Assembly: GCF_003254275.1 (NCBI RefSeq)
Contig: NZ_QKZK01000027.1
Span: forward strand, 18,289-50,870
Direction: 5' to 3'
DNA from: Breznakibacter xylanolyticus
GTDB lineage: Bacteria > Bacteroidota > Bacteroidia > Bacteroidales > Marinilabiliaceae
Length of the DNA: 32,582 bases
Notes under the pieces: generated by a model
The model's database searches: none
Told to the model about the DNA's origin: nothing
What the model saw: only the letters and a program-made list of their open reading frames with translations
In this document: piece by piece, positions 14,366 to 22,909 of the stretch
Numbering within the stretch: position 1 is the first letter of the stretch
Layout: every line of letters starts with the position of its first letter
Program-made: the position numbers and the translations under genes

Positions 14366-16846
14366 ATGAATCTAAGAACAATCTCCCTTATTACCCTGTG
14401 CTGCCTATGGCTCACGTCGTGGTCGCAAGAGAATCCCAAGCTGGAGAAAGAGCCGATCATCCAGCGTTCCGACATGCCTGATAACACGGCATTTGACCTG
14501 AAGATGGGTGAGAAATACTACCGCAAGGGTCTATATGACGAAGCCGTGAAGTACTACCAAAATGTACAAAAGTATGCGACCGGCATCTCGGCATTCAACT
14601 ACAAAATGGCCATTTGTAACCTTTACAGCACACATCCGCAAAGTGCATTGGCTTATATGGAACAAGCCTACCCCGATGTGGCCAAAGATTATTACTACCA
14701 TTTGGGGAAAGCTTTTCAGTACAATTTGATGTACGATTCGGCGAAAGTGGCATTCAACAACTATCACCAAACACTCAAGTCGTTTCGCAAGAAGTCGTTT
14801 GGCAAAGCGCTAAAGCAACTCAATAGCGAGTGTGATTTTGGGGCTCAGGCGGTGAAGGATTCCCTGCCTATGTTCATCATCAACCTTGGGCCTGTTGTTA
14901 ATAGTTATTTTGACGATTACAATGCTGTGGTCAGCTACCAGAGCGATTCAACCATGTACTTTACCAGCCGACGTCCCCGTCGGGAAAAGGACAAAGTGGT
15001 TCACCGTAACCGCTACAAAGAACGCATCCTTGCCACGAATAATTGCATCAACCACCCGGCCGAAGCAACCGACGAACCCGGCTCGTTGCGTCAATCAACC
15101 AACTCGAGCGTAGCCGGTATTGACCATCAAAATAACCGCATCTTTTTTTATCAGGGCAAATGGCGACATGGCAACATTTATGCCGCCAATCTCAACAACG
15201 GTAAAGTAAAAAAAGTGCGTCAGTTAAAGGGTAAAATTAATCATCGTGCCCATCAGGAAACCGCAATGACGGTAAATAAGAGTGGGATAGCTTATTTTGT
15301 ATCGAACCGAACCAAGGGCAAAGGCGGCAAAGACATCTATTCCGCCCAACAATCGGGCAAATATCGCTTCCGCAAGGTTCGCAACCTGGGGCCACAAATT
15401 AACACGCCATTTGATGAGGAAGGTGTTTACGTAACGCCCGATGGCAACACACTCTATTTCTCGTCGAATGGTTTGCCCGGTATGGGAGGATTTGATGTGT
15501 ACCGCACGACCAAACAGCCCAATGGAGAATGGAGTGAGCCGGTCAACCTGGGATACCCCATTAACTCGCCTGCTGACGAGCTCTTTTATCGCCCCACGCC
15601 CGACAGCATGGTGGCCATTTACTCCACCCTTCGCCAGGGAAGTCATGGCGGTCTCGACATCTATAAAATTGTTCATGACCCCCGCATTCCTTTTGAACTC
15701 AACGGTCAGGTCACCGACAATAAGACCAACAAAATATTGGCCGCAACCGTGTCGGTGTATCGTGACGACAACAATCAACTGGTGACATCAGCTGCACAAG
15801 ACACCGTTGCACGTCAGTACAGCATTGCATTTGACGACGTCAACAATTACTGGCTTCAGATAGATGCACCCGGTTACAAAGGCACTAAAGATCAACTGCA
15901 ACGAGCCACTACACGTCATCAAGTCATCACCCAAAACTATCAACTAGAGAAGCTCAAATACCCCTTCACGGTGTGGGGACGTGTGACCAATTCGCGCAAC
16001 GGCAGTCCTGTGATGGCCGACATTGTCTTTAAAGCCATCAACAAGGATACAGTATTGCAACGCATCGCCACCAACCCACAGACGGGAGAGTACTCCATCA
16101 CATTTGAAGACAAAACAAATGTGACCATGGAAGTGTCGGCCACCGATTTCTTTGCTTACACCACGCCGCTGACCATGAAAAGTATCAAGGGCGACAAAGA
16201 AGAACGGAACATAACGCTCACGCCCAGTCGCATCACATACACCATCACCGGCGTGTTGGCCGAACAAGAGAGCAAGCTGCCTGTTTCCGGATGGGTAAAA
16301 GTGTTTAAGCCGGGTATTGCAGCCCCCATCGCCATCTGCCCCAGCGATTCGTCATCGGGTAAATATGTGGCCACGATGGAGGAAGCCGGTCCGTTTGTCA
16401 TCGAGACCTCAGCCGAAGGTTATTTCTTCCAAAATGCACCGGCACAGTTCCTGGGTGACACCACGTTATTGGTTCGAAATTTTGATCTTCAAAAGATGAA
16501 GGCGGGCGTGAAAATCGTCATCGAGAACATCCTGTTCAATTCCGGCAAATCGACCTTAAAACCCTCGTCGTTCGCCGAGCTTGACAAATTTGCCAACCTG
16601 CTACTCGAAAACCCCAAAGTACGGATTGAAATCTCCGGTCATACCGACAATGTAGGTTCAGCCGCCAGCAACAAGAAACTGTCGAAAGAACGAGCCCTGA
16701 CAGTGCGTAATTACATCATTAAAAAAGGTATCACACAGGATCGGTTAGAGTACGAAGGTTATGGCTTAGAACAACCCATCGCCGACAATAAAACAGAAGC
16801 CGGGCGAGCCGAAAACCGCCGTGTAGAAATTAAAATTCTGGATTGA
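14366..16846 (+). CDS. PorE-like OmpA-family protein (TPR, PD40, carboxypeptidase-regulatory-like repeats, OmpA-C)
   Basis: An 826-residue exported protein. A signal peptide (about 1-20) comes first, then TPR-like helices (about 40-140, KMGEKYYRKGLYDEAVKYYQ) and a WD40-like PD40 propeller (about 175-437, with INTPFDEEGVYVTPDGNTLY and SSNGLPGMGGFDVY). Carboxypeptidase-regulatory-like beta repeats (about 443-700) follow, and the protein ends in an OmpA peptidoglycan-binding domain (about 715-826) with GHTDN near 757-761 and ENRRVEI at the end. This order matches PorE, the periplasmic T9SS protein, and the second such protein at 24035-26080, but here there are more beta repeats. It probably links an outer-membrane complex to the cell wall. 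It heads an operon with a lipoprotein and a DUF5723-like protein, 19 and 15 bp apart. No promoter was recognised upstream. Confidence 0.88.
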   Translation: MNLRTISLITLCCLWLTSWSQENPKLEKEPIIQRSDMPDNTAFDLKMGEKYYRKGLYDEAVKYYQNVQKYATGISAFNYKMAICNLYSTHPQSALAYMEQAYPDVAKDYYYHLGKAFQYNLMYDSAKVAFNNYHQTLKSFRKKSFGKALKQLNSECDFGAQAVKDSLPMFIINLGPVVNSYFDDYNAVVSYQSDSTMYFTSRRPRREKDKVVHRNRYKERILATNNCINHPAEATDEPGSLRQSTNSSVAGIDHQNNRIFFYQGKWRHGNIYAANLNNGKVKKVRQLKGKINHRAHQETAMTVNKSGIAYFVSNRTKGKGGKDIYSAQQSGKYRFRKVRNLGPQINTPFDEEGVYVTPDGNTLYFSSNGLPGMGGFDVYRTTKQPNGEWSEPVNLGYPINSPADELFYRPTPDSMVAIYSTLRQGSHGGLDIYKIVHDPRIPFELNGQVTDNKTNKILAATVSVYRDDNNQLVTSAAQDTVARQYSIAFDDVNNYWLQIDAPGYKGTKDQLQRATTRHQVITQNYQLEKLKYPFTVWGRVTNSRNGSPVMADIVFKAINKDTVLQRIATNPQTGEYSITFEDKTNVTMEVSATDFFAYTTPLTMKSIKGDKEERNITLTPSRITYTITGVLAEQESKLPVSGWVKVFKPGIAAPIAICPSDSSSGKYVATMEEAGPFVIETSAEGYFFQNAPAQFLGDTTLLVRNFDLQKMKAGVKIVIENILFNSGKSTLKPSSFAELDKFANLLLENPKVRIEISGHTDNVGSAASNKKLSKERALTVRNYIIKKGITQDRLEYEGYGLEQPIADNKTEAGRAENRRVEIKILD

Positions 16847-16865
16847 TTCATTCAAAATTAAAAAC

Positions 16866-18494
16866 ATGAAGACACGTAATTACTTGATATATTCGCTTCT
16901 GGCGTCAGTATTCATGCTGACGCCGGGATGCGCCGGTGACGATATCTACGAAAAAGACATCAACACCGATGCCAACCGCGTTTACGAGATGCACCTTATT
17001 TGTGGAACAGTGACCGTCACGGCTCGCGATTTAATTGATGAGTACGGCGATGGCGAGTTTACGGTAGCCAATGACTGCACCATCATGCGATCGTTCGACA
17101 TGCCATTATCGCTCGAATGGGACGAATTGGTGGTGCTCTCTTCGCCATCCATCAATCAATTAGTGCCCATCACCAAAGGCGTGGCATCTTTCGATATTAC
17201 AATCCCAATGAAATTAACCCCTTCAGATGACATGCGTCTCGACCAGGTGGATCTTTCGCAGGGAATGCTGAACACCTTTGTGATGGTTCCTTCGGGTATC
17301 TCATCAGGAACAATGACCCTCTCATTTCCGGAAATCTTCAATCACAAAGGTCAGATGCTGAGTTATTCGCTAAACATTTCACCGTCGCAACGGTCGTTGC
17401 AGATATCAGAAGATTTAAATGGTTTTACCATTAAACCCGAACAGTTAAATGCCAATGCGCCCCATACAAATCGGGTAAAAATGGTTGTTAGCATCAAAAA
17501 TATGGCATCCAACTCAGGTGGCAATTTAAACGTTGAATGTTCCATGATCGATTTGGCATCAGATAACATATCGGGCTATTTGGGACGTAGGGAGCTTTCG
17601 AAAACAGACAATGGTTTTGATTTCGACTTTTTCGAGAAATATGAGTTAGAAGACAAAGTGCAATTTGCCGACATTCAGATTATGGTGAAAGCACACAATC
17701 CTATTGGGGCTCCATTCAAGGTAGAAGTTGATAACATTCGCTTTGATAAAAGTGGTCAAAATCAATGGTTTTTGATGAATAACAACGAAACAGCCCAACT
17801 AAAACCGACATTCGACCTCGCTGCCGCTAAAGGCCCCAATCCTTTGCTGCCGAGCACCTCTGATGAATTGACATACAAACGCGACAACTCCAACATTGAA
17901 TTAATCGGGACTCGACAACCGAACCACTTGACGTGCGACATCAAAGGCACTTCAAACCCTGATGTTACAGGATCGACCCAAAACATCAAGAACTTTATAG
18001 GCACCAATCGCACCCTCGAGGCAGATTTGAAAGTCAATTTCCCCTTTTGGTTTTCAACCAAAGCCTACACACGCACCGACACCATTGATTTTGATTTTCA
18101 AGATCTCTTTGATGAAGAAACGGTTGAAAGCTTCGAAAGAATGACCTTTACTCTGGATTTCGAAAACGGGATGCCCTTCGATTTAACAACCATCGCCCGT
18201 GTGGTGGATGCCAATGACAAATTCATTGCCAACCTGATGGATCAAACGCAAATGTTGAAATCGCCCACCATCAACAATGATGGCACAGTTTCGGGCACCA
18301 CAACATCAAAATTGACCATTGAAGTAACCAAAGATAAAATCCAAAAATTTTGGGACAAAAAGGCCATGAAGATTTTGTTGGACCTATCTGCGATGACCAA
18401 AGATGCCCCCAATACAATGGTTAAAATACAGACAAACAGCACGCTTAAGTGCAAAGTGACCATGAATGGTAAAAGTCAAATTCCCAACCTCTAA
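16866..18494 (+). CDS. Putative surface lipoprotein, beta-rich, unknown function
   Basis: A 542-residue protein. The N-terminus is a lipoprotein signal with a lipobox-like LTPGC, Cys22 being the lipidated residue. The mature start C-A-G-D-D has acidic residues shortly after Cys, resembling the Bacteroidota lipoprotein export signal that sends lipoproteins to the cell surface; this is inference. The rest alternates short beta strands with no family I recognise and no cysteine clusters or catalytic motif. It lies 19 bp after the PorE-like gene and 15 bp before the DUF5723-like gene, so it is probably the middle part of an envelope complex. It could alternatively be a cell-surface adhesin or a stalk protein. 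Confidence 0.75.
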   Translation: MKTRNYLIYSLLASVFMLTPGCAGDDIYEKDINTDANRVYEMHLICGTVTVTARDLIDEYGDGEFTVANDCTIMRSFDMPLSLEWDELVVLSSPSINQLVPITKGVASFDITIPMKLTPSDDMRLDQVDLSQGMLNTFVMVPSGISSGTMTLSFPEIFNHKGQMLSYSLNISPSQRSLQISEDLNGFTIKPEQLNANAPHTNRVKMVVSIKNMASNSGGNLNVECSMIDLASDNISGYLGRRELSKTDNGFDFDFFEKYELEDKVQFADIQIMVKAHNPIGAPFKVEVDNIRFDKSGQNQWFLMNNNETAQLKPTFDLAAAKGPNPLLPSTSDELTYKRDNSNIELIGTRQPNHLTCDIKGTSNPDVTGSTQNIKNFIGTNRTLEADLKVNFPFWFSTKAYTRTDTIDFDFQDLFDEETVESFERMTFTLDFENGMPFDLTTIARVVDANDKFIANLMDQTQMLKSPTINNDGTVSGTTTSKLTIEVTKDKIQKFWDKKAMKILLDLSAMTKDAPNTMVKIQTNSTLKCKVTMNGKSQIPNL

Positions 18495-18509
18495 TTATCC
18501 TTTTTAAAC

Positions 18510-19946
18510 ATGAATCATACAATAAAATATATTGCCGTCATGTTGCTTCTTAGCCTGACAGCAATCACCATCCACGGGCAGTCCCCGATGTCGCTCTACT
18601 TTATGGAAACCATCCCGCAGAGTCACCATGACAATGCAGCGATGGCACCGCGAGCCAATGCTTACATTTCAGTTGTTTCCTTTAATTACAGCCTTTTCAG
18701 TGATGTGTCCATGAAAGACTTCCTGCAGCAATCAGGTTCCGAATGGGTCACACCCCTTCACAAGAACTTTGATTATGGGGAGTTTTATGATGTGATAGGT
18801 GATGCACTAAATATGGGGACACGAGGCGACATTAGTGCACTCGGTTTTGGCTTTAGCTCCGGACGGGATTATTTCTCCTTTCAGTTTTCAGAGAAAGCGG
18901 TGATCCAAGCCGGATTTTCATCCGACTTTTTTAAGTTGCCGGATGCGGGGTTGCCCAAGGGAGCTATGTTTGACTTTTCAACCATGCGATTAAAGGCTTA
19001 CGCTTACAAGGAGTTCTCAATCGGGTATGCCCGTGAATTGACTGATCGGTTGACCGTGGGGGTTCATGTGAAACCGTTGTTTGGGCAAGCCATTGGCATG
19101 ACAGACATCAGCAACATGAGCCTTTCAATTGGCGAAAATCAGTATGATATTCGGGTGAATGGCGACATTTACACCTCATTGCCAATGGAGGTTTATAGTA
19201 AGTCCGGAGAATTTCCTGATTCCATAAAATTTAAAGATTTAGAAGGAGATGATTATCTTAACAATTATGGCACTTCCTTCAGTAATCCAGGCTTAGCATT
19301 AGATTTTGGAGGCGAATACAAGTTTTCGGATCGATGGACTTTTTCTGCGGCTTTAAACAACTTGGGTTTTATTCAATGGAACGAAGATCTTAACGCCCTT
19401 CACGCCGAAGGAACCTATGCCTACGATGGTGTAGAAGTGAGTGCAAGTAACTGGGACGATCTGGGGGATGTGTTTAATGATGTGGCTGATGAGCTGAAAG
19501 AGACGCTTAGCTACAATCATACACATGATGGTTTTACCTCAGGTCTCACTCCCAATATGTATCTTGGGGCTCAATATCATGTCAACCATGCGATATCATT
19601 TGGAGGTCTGTCACGAACGACGTTTCAGAAACAAAACTGGCGCCAGGAGTTTGCTTTATCGTTAAATTACAATTCTTACCGTTTTATGGCATTGAATGTG
19701 AATTTGAATACGCGCATCAAAGGAAGTACCTATATGGGCGCTTGTACCATGTGGTATATGGGGCCACTTCAAGTCTTCGTCATGATCGACAACGTTCCCT
19801 TTCACCTCGACAATTATTACGACGAAAATGGCAATAAAACGCAAATTCCCGGAGAATTTAAGGATCTGAACTTAATGGCCGGTGTCAACCTTGTTTTTGG
19901 ATCGAAAGGATTTAGAGATAAGCCAATGATTGGCAGGAACAAATAA
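18510..19946 (+). CDS. DUF5723-like outer-membrane beta-barrel protein
   Basis: A 478-residue exported protein. A signal peptide covers about 1-23 (cleavage near IHG-Q). The mature part is rich in aromatic, alternating beta strands (LKAYAYKEFSIGYAREL, LTVGVHVKPLFG, FALSLNYNSYRFMALNVNLN) with glycine turns, and resembles Bacteroidota outer-membrane proteins of the DUF5723/PorV-like kind. A soluble excursion (about 305-335, EVSASNWDDLGDVFNDVADE) may be an extracellular loop. It is the last gene of the three-gene operon and is followed by a terminator. The family name is by resemblance only; the barrel call is better supported than the DUF number. Confidence 0.72.
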   Translation: MNHTIKYIAVMLLLSLTAITIHGQSPMSLYFMETIPQSHHDNAAMAPRANAYISVVSFNYSLFSDVSMKDFLQQSGSEWVTPLHKNFDYGEFYDVIGDALNMGTRGDISALGFGFSSGRDYFSFQFSEKAVIQAGFSSDFFKLPDAGLPKGAMFDFSTMRLKAYAYKEFSIGYARELTDRLTVGVHVKPLFGQAIGMTDISNMSLSIGENQYDIRVNGDIYTSLPMEVYSKSGEFPDSIKFKDLEGDDYLNNYGTSFSNPGLALDFGGEYKFSDRWTFSAALNNLGFIQWNEDLNALHAEGTYAYDGVEVSASNWDDLGDVFNDVADELKETLSYNHTHDGFTSGLTPNMYLGAQYHVNHAISFGGLSRTTFQKQNWRQEFALSLNYNSYRFMALNVNLNTRIKGSTYMGACTMWYMGPLQVFVMIDNVPFHLDNYYDENGNKTQIPGEFKDLNLMAGVNLVFGSKGFRDKPMIGRNK

Positions 19947-19962
19947 TGTCATCCTCAAAGTA

Positions 19963-20008
19963 AAAAAAAACGCCTGCATAGAGCTGCCCTCATGCAGGTG
20001 TTTTTTTT
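19963..20008 (+). terminator. Rho-independent terminator of the OmpA-lipoprotein-barrel operon
   Basis: CGCCTGCAT (19971-19979) pairs with ATGCAGGTG (19992-20000), with one G-T pair, and continues as A-runs against T-runs. It is followed by eight T and preceded by nine A, so it could work on both strands. It lies about 17 bp after the last stop codon. Confidence 0.9.
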
Positions 20009-20081
20009 AACACACCATCCATCACTCGCTCATGGTGTTAAAGATAAATATCGCTAAACTGTCCACAAACGGCATAAAATA

Positions 20082-20113
20082 TTTGGCCAACGCTGTAAAA
20101 TAAGCTATTTTTG
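20082..20113 (+). promoter_or_regulatory. Consensus Bacteroidota promoter for a non-coding transcript
   Basis: TTTG (20082-20085) and TATTTTTG (20106-20113) are separated by exactly 20 bp, the best match in the window to the Bacteroidota sigma-ABfr promoter. It predicts a start near 20120. No open reading frame follows. Confidence 0.8.
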
Positions 20114-20119
20114 TATCAA

Positions 20120-20354
20120 GGATGAGAGATTAACAACACCGCATCAACATTATTTGATTGTTAAACTCAACATTAAAAACATCCAGAGTAACGCTGTTGG
20201 TTTAAAGGGCGGGCCTCACCTTCGGGTTATCAAATTTTGATACGGAGGATTACCGATAAGCTAATGCACTCAAACCCTGTTAGCAGGAGTTTAAATAATC
20301 CAAGTTGATGCGGTTCTTATAATAAAAAGCTGTTCATAACGAGCAGCTTTTTTT
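20120..20354 (+). ncRNA. Candidate structured small RNA (possibly 6S/Bacteroidales-1-like)
   Basis: About 235 bases between a consensus promoter and a terminator, with no reading frame. The ends fold together: 20138-20148 (ACCGCATCAAC) pairs with 20304-20314 over 11 bp. Directly inside, ATTATTT (20149-20155) pairs with AAATAAT (20293-20299), and AAACTC (20163-20168) with GAGTTT (20287-20292). Further in, GGTTT (20199-20203) can pair with AAACC (20272-20276), and a small hairpin TATCAA/TTGATA sits near the tip (about 20228-20242). The result is a long rod with internal loops, as in 6S RNA, which binds RNA polymerase; Bacteroidales-1 RNA has been suggested as the 6S of this phylum. I cannot confirm the family. 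It is not tmRNA, SRP RNA or RNase P RNA by conserved motifs. Confidence 0.6.
20324..20354 (+). terminator. Rho-independent terminator of the candidate small RNA
   Basis: AAAAAGCTGTTC (20324-20335) pairs with GAGCAGCTTTTT (20341-20352), with one T-G pair, around the loop ATAAC. The T-run extends to 20354. Confidence 0.88.
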
Positions 20355-20758
20355 ATTTCATCTATTATGTATTTTGAAATAGGTATATAGACAACCACAG
20401 GCCGGTCGCCTACATAAAGGTTTTGGCCGCTTAGCTCCAACGGGGACTGCTGTGAGCTGCGTGGAGACTTTTTTTTGCTGTATTAAAACATTACAAAATT
20501 GATACTTGCAATAGCACGGATTGCAAATCCGCGCTAGCGGCGGGCTTAATTAATTTGTAACACCTTGCGGATTAATATAAATGCGGATAACTCAAACGAG
20601 TTACAGATTATATTCCAGGCACGATTCTCATAGCACACTCACATTAAAGTGGTTCAAATTGAAATGAAGAAAGTGTATCAACACTTAATCACAACCACCC
20701 GAATCACGGGCAATGCCCCCTAACTAATCACGATGAGATTAAGCCACTCAAACAGCCT
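20355..20758. other. Intergenic region after the small RNA
   Basis: It contains a bulged stem CTCCAACG (20435-20442) with CGTGGAG (20460-20466) followed by ACTTTTTTTT, which could be another plus-strand terminator. It also holds a fourth copy of the 26-bp palindromic repeat and a short degenerate repeat near 20580-20602. No gene is visible. Confidence 0.45.
20514..20539 (+). repeat. 26-bp palindromic repeat, copy 4
   Basis: Identical over all 26 bases to the copies at 6353, 6392 and 6565, about 14 kb away. It stands alone without the larger direct repeat, which shows that the 26-bp unit spreads independently. Confidence 0.85.
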
Positions 20759-22105
20759 TTAAATATCCATTAATAGGATCTGACACCCTGCTTCGTGTGC
20801 AGACAGATCCATTTTTTTGATGTGATCTTTTATACGGATTAATTCACCATGCTTGAGCTTTAAAAAATCCGATGATCCATGCGATTCAATGCGTTTTAAG
20901 AGCAAAGCCAACGTCATTTCGTGAATGTCAAACGCGGGATAAAAACCGACTTCGTGATGTGCCCCTGTCACCACTTCAACCAACACATGACAGTCGAGCA
21001 TAAAATTGACCGAATCTTTCACCAATCGCACCGGGAGTTTTAAATGAAAAGCAATTTCCTCGATAGAGGGCGATTTTTGATGGTGTTTGAACTTCTGTAC
21101 TACATAATGTGCGATGAGCAAATACACCTGTTTTTTATAGCTGTAACTGATGTTATTGGCATCAAATTCATACTCATAGTTCTTCACATTTTGGGTGGCA
21201 TATGACAACTCAGCACCAAAGAGTACAATCATCCAGGAACTGTTGAGCCAAATCAGGAAAAGCGGGAACGCAGCAAAACTGCCGTATATGGCATTATAAC
21301 TGGACATACCCACCTGAAAATGAATATAAAAATACTGAAGCAATTGAAACATGGTTCCCGAAAGAATCCCCCCCACCAAAGCCGAATAAAAATGCACCCG
21401 GGTATTGGGCATGATAAATAGCAACATGGTGAATCCGAGCCATATAATGAGATAGGGAATCACAAAACCAAACAATGCACCGGCCAATTCACCAAAATCA
21501 CCCATTCCGAATTCCTGACGAACAAACACAACCATGCTACTCGAGGAAATAAGAAAAAGCAAAGCCACCATCATTAACGACACATAGTCGCTAAATTTGC
21601 GAATGAACGAGCGATCGCGCTTTACCTCCCAAATCTCGTTAAACGAGGCCTCAATGGATCCCAAAACCTTCATTAACGACCACAACAAGACAGCCAAACC
21701 GACACCAGCAATCATTCCTCCACGGGCATTGTCGAGATACCCCGAAGCAAAGCTCATAATCCAATTGGCCACCTCCCCCTGCCCTGCAAATTGATTCTGC
21801 AACTCATTTTCGAGAACTTTATCGAACCCAAAACCTTTGGCAATTCCAAATGCCATGGCCACAATGGGGATAATAGAGATTAATGAATAATAGGTCAGCG
21901 ATGAAGCTTTATTAATGCAATTGTTACTCATAAAGCCTCGAACCGCCAATATGACGATGCGAATGATGTTAATTAACCGGAAATGATGCTTGGATGTTGA
22001 CGCAGAGTCAATACGCCAAATATCTTCTAATATGAATTTTTTCGCACGGGCAAACTGCTTAAGTAAATGCGAAACTTCCATCCATTTTTTTATTCTATGT
22101 TTCAT
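20759..22105 (-). CDS. YihY/BrkB-family inner-membrane protein with C-terminal cytoplasmic domain
   Basis: A 448-residue polytopic membrane protein. Hydrophobic segments lie near 45-60, 69-93 (YYSLISIIPIVAMAFGIAKG), 128-150, 167-191, about 203-228, about 235-260 and about 268-295. The family hallmark is the conserved polar start of the first core helix (KASSLTYYSLISIIPI) and the late segment FLIWLNSSWMIVLFGAELSYA. Residues about 320-448 form a soluble tail with a winged-helix-like part (SPSIEEIAFHLKLPVRLVKD). The family was once called ribonuclease BN, but that activity belongs to another protein; its transport or envelope role is still unsettled. The gene is alone on the minus strand, with repeats on its upstream side and no clear promoter or terminator. 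Confidence 0.9.
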   Translation of the reverse strand: MKHRIKKWMEVSHLLKQFARAKKFILEDIWRIDSASTSKHHFRLINIIRIVILAVRGFMSNNCINKASSLTYYSLISIIPIVAMAFGIAKGFGFDKVLENELQNQFAGQGEVANWIMSFASGYLDNARGGMIAGVGLAVLLWSLMKVLGSIEASFNEIWEVKRDRSFIRKFSDYVSLMMVALLFLISSSSMVVFVRQEFGMGDFGELAGALFGFVIPYLIIWLGFTMLLFIMPNTRVHFYSALVGGILSGTMFQLLQYFYIHFQVGMSSYNAIYGSFAAFPLFLIWLNSSWMIVLFGAELSYATQNVKNYEYEFDANNISYSYKKQVYLLIAHYVVQKFKHHQKSPSIEEIAFHLKLPVRLVKDSVNFMLDCHVLVEVVTGAHHEVGFYPAFDIHEMTLALLLKRIESHGSSDFLKLKHGELIRIKDHIKKMDLSAHEAGCQILLMDI

Positions 22106-22257
22106 GATATGAATGAAGAATTGAAAATTAAAGACGTAGAGATGATCAGACGTCAGACAGATAGATTAGACTGAAAAGACTAAGAGAACAGATCTAAAAC
22201 TCATTCATTATCTCATCAACGGTCTTGTTATCTGACATCATTTTTTCATTATTAAGC

Positions 22258-22752
22258 AATCAATGTCGTTTAGTTATTGACAAGCGAATAAAAGACAAGA
22301 AGAATTTTAGACCGCAGACAGATAGATGAGACTGTGAAGAGGAAGAAGACAGATCTAAATAGGCTCTGTTCTGATTTGTGTGGGTAATCATAAGTATCAA
22401 TTCTCTCAGGCCAATATTTCGTGCCCTCAAGCCGGGCGGGCTCTTACTTTTTGGCTACAGCCCCAAAAAGTAAGCAAAAAAGGCCGCCGCTGACGTAAAA
22501 TGGCTAAAAATCATAGGCCCTCGCTAAAATCTGCGAACTCGCAAGCTCAAACAGCGCATATTTCTTAACGCTCAGACCTATGATTTTTTTAACGCCATTT
22601 TCCGAAGGCGGCTTAGTTACCTTGTGTTGATTTCGTGCTTTCATATTTTGTTTACCCACAGGATTCGACATAGAGCCTCTAAATATCTTTCCTTATCTCA
22701 TCATCTGTCTCACAATCTTGCGTCTTCTTCTCTTAACTTATCGACATTGATT
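22258..22752. repeat. Inverted-end element interrupted by a MITE
   Basis: The ends at 22258-22276 and 22734-22752 are 19-bp inverted repeats with two mismatches and match the ends of the 233-bp element at 11513-11745. Without the MITE and its duplication the element would be about 170 bp. Its arms AAGAGGAAGAAGAC and GTCTTCTTCTCTT, and AGACAGATAGATGAGA and TCTCATCATCTGTCT, are also inverted, so the whole is a large imperfect palindrome. Confidence 0.65.
22362..22677 (+). mobile_element. MITE-like non-autonomous element, copy B (316 bp)
   Basis: Same length as copy A and about 98% identical (about five substitutions). It is flanked by a perfect 8-bp direct duplication TCTAAATA (22354-22361 and 22678-22685), which proves insertion as a unit. 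It has the same inverted ends and internal 12-bp stem. It sits inside another repeat; the related, uninterrupted sequence at about 22155-22220 (ACAGATCTAAAACTCATTC) shows what the target looked like. Confidence 0.92.
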
Positions 22753-22909
22753 AAGCAACATTGAAATCCAAATCGTTGAAATATTTAATGAAGTCGTTCA
22801 TCTTTCAGTCCCCCTCCCGCCCTAATAGGCAGTTATCACAAATCACTAAAATATAAGGCAATAGAGATAAACGCCCTCTTGAGGAAAAAAATTGATAAAA
22901 ATAAAAAAA

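Larger units (their letters stand above)
22106..22909. other. Nested repeat region between rnpB and the YihY gene
   Basis: About 800 bp with no gene. It holds a repeat with AGACAGATAGATTAGACTG (about 22155-22220), a related copy interrupted by a MITE, inverted ends AATCAATGTCG at 22258-22276 and 22734-22752, and then about 150 bp of plain AT-rich sequence before RNase P RNA. Confidence 0.55.

Noticed and set aside
20759-22105. Ribonuclease BN annotation for the YihY-family protein
   Set aside because: The old RNase BN label was later moved to RNase Z (elaC/rbn); this is a polytopic membrane protein with no nuclease motif.
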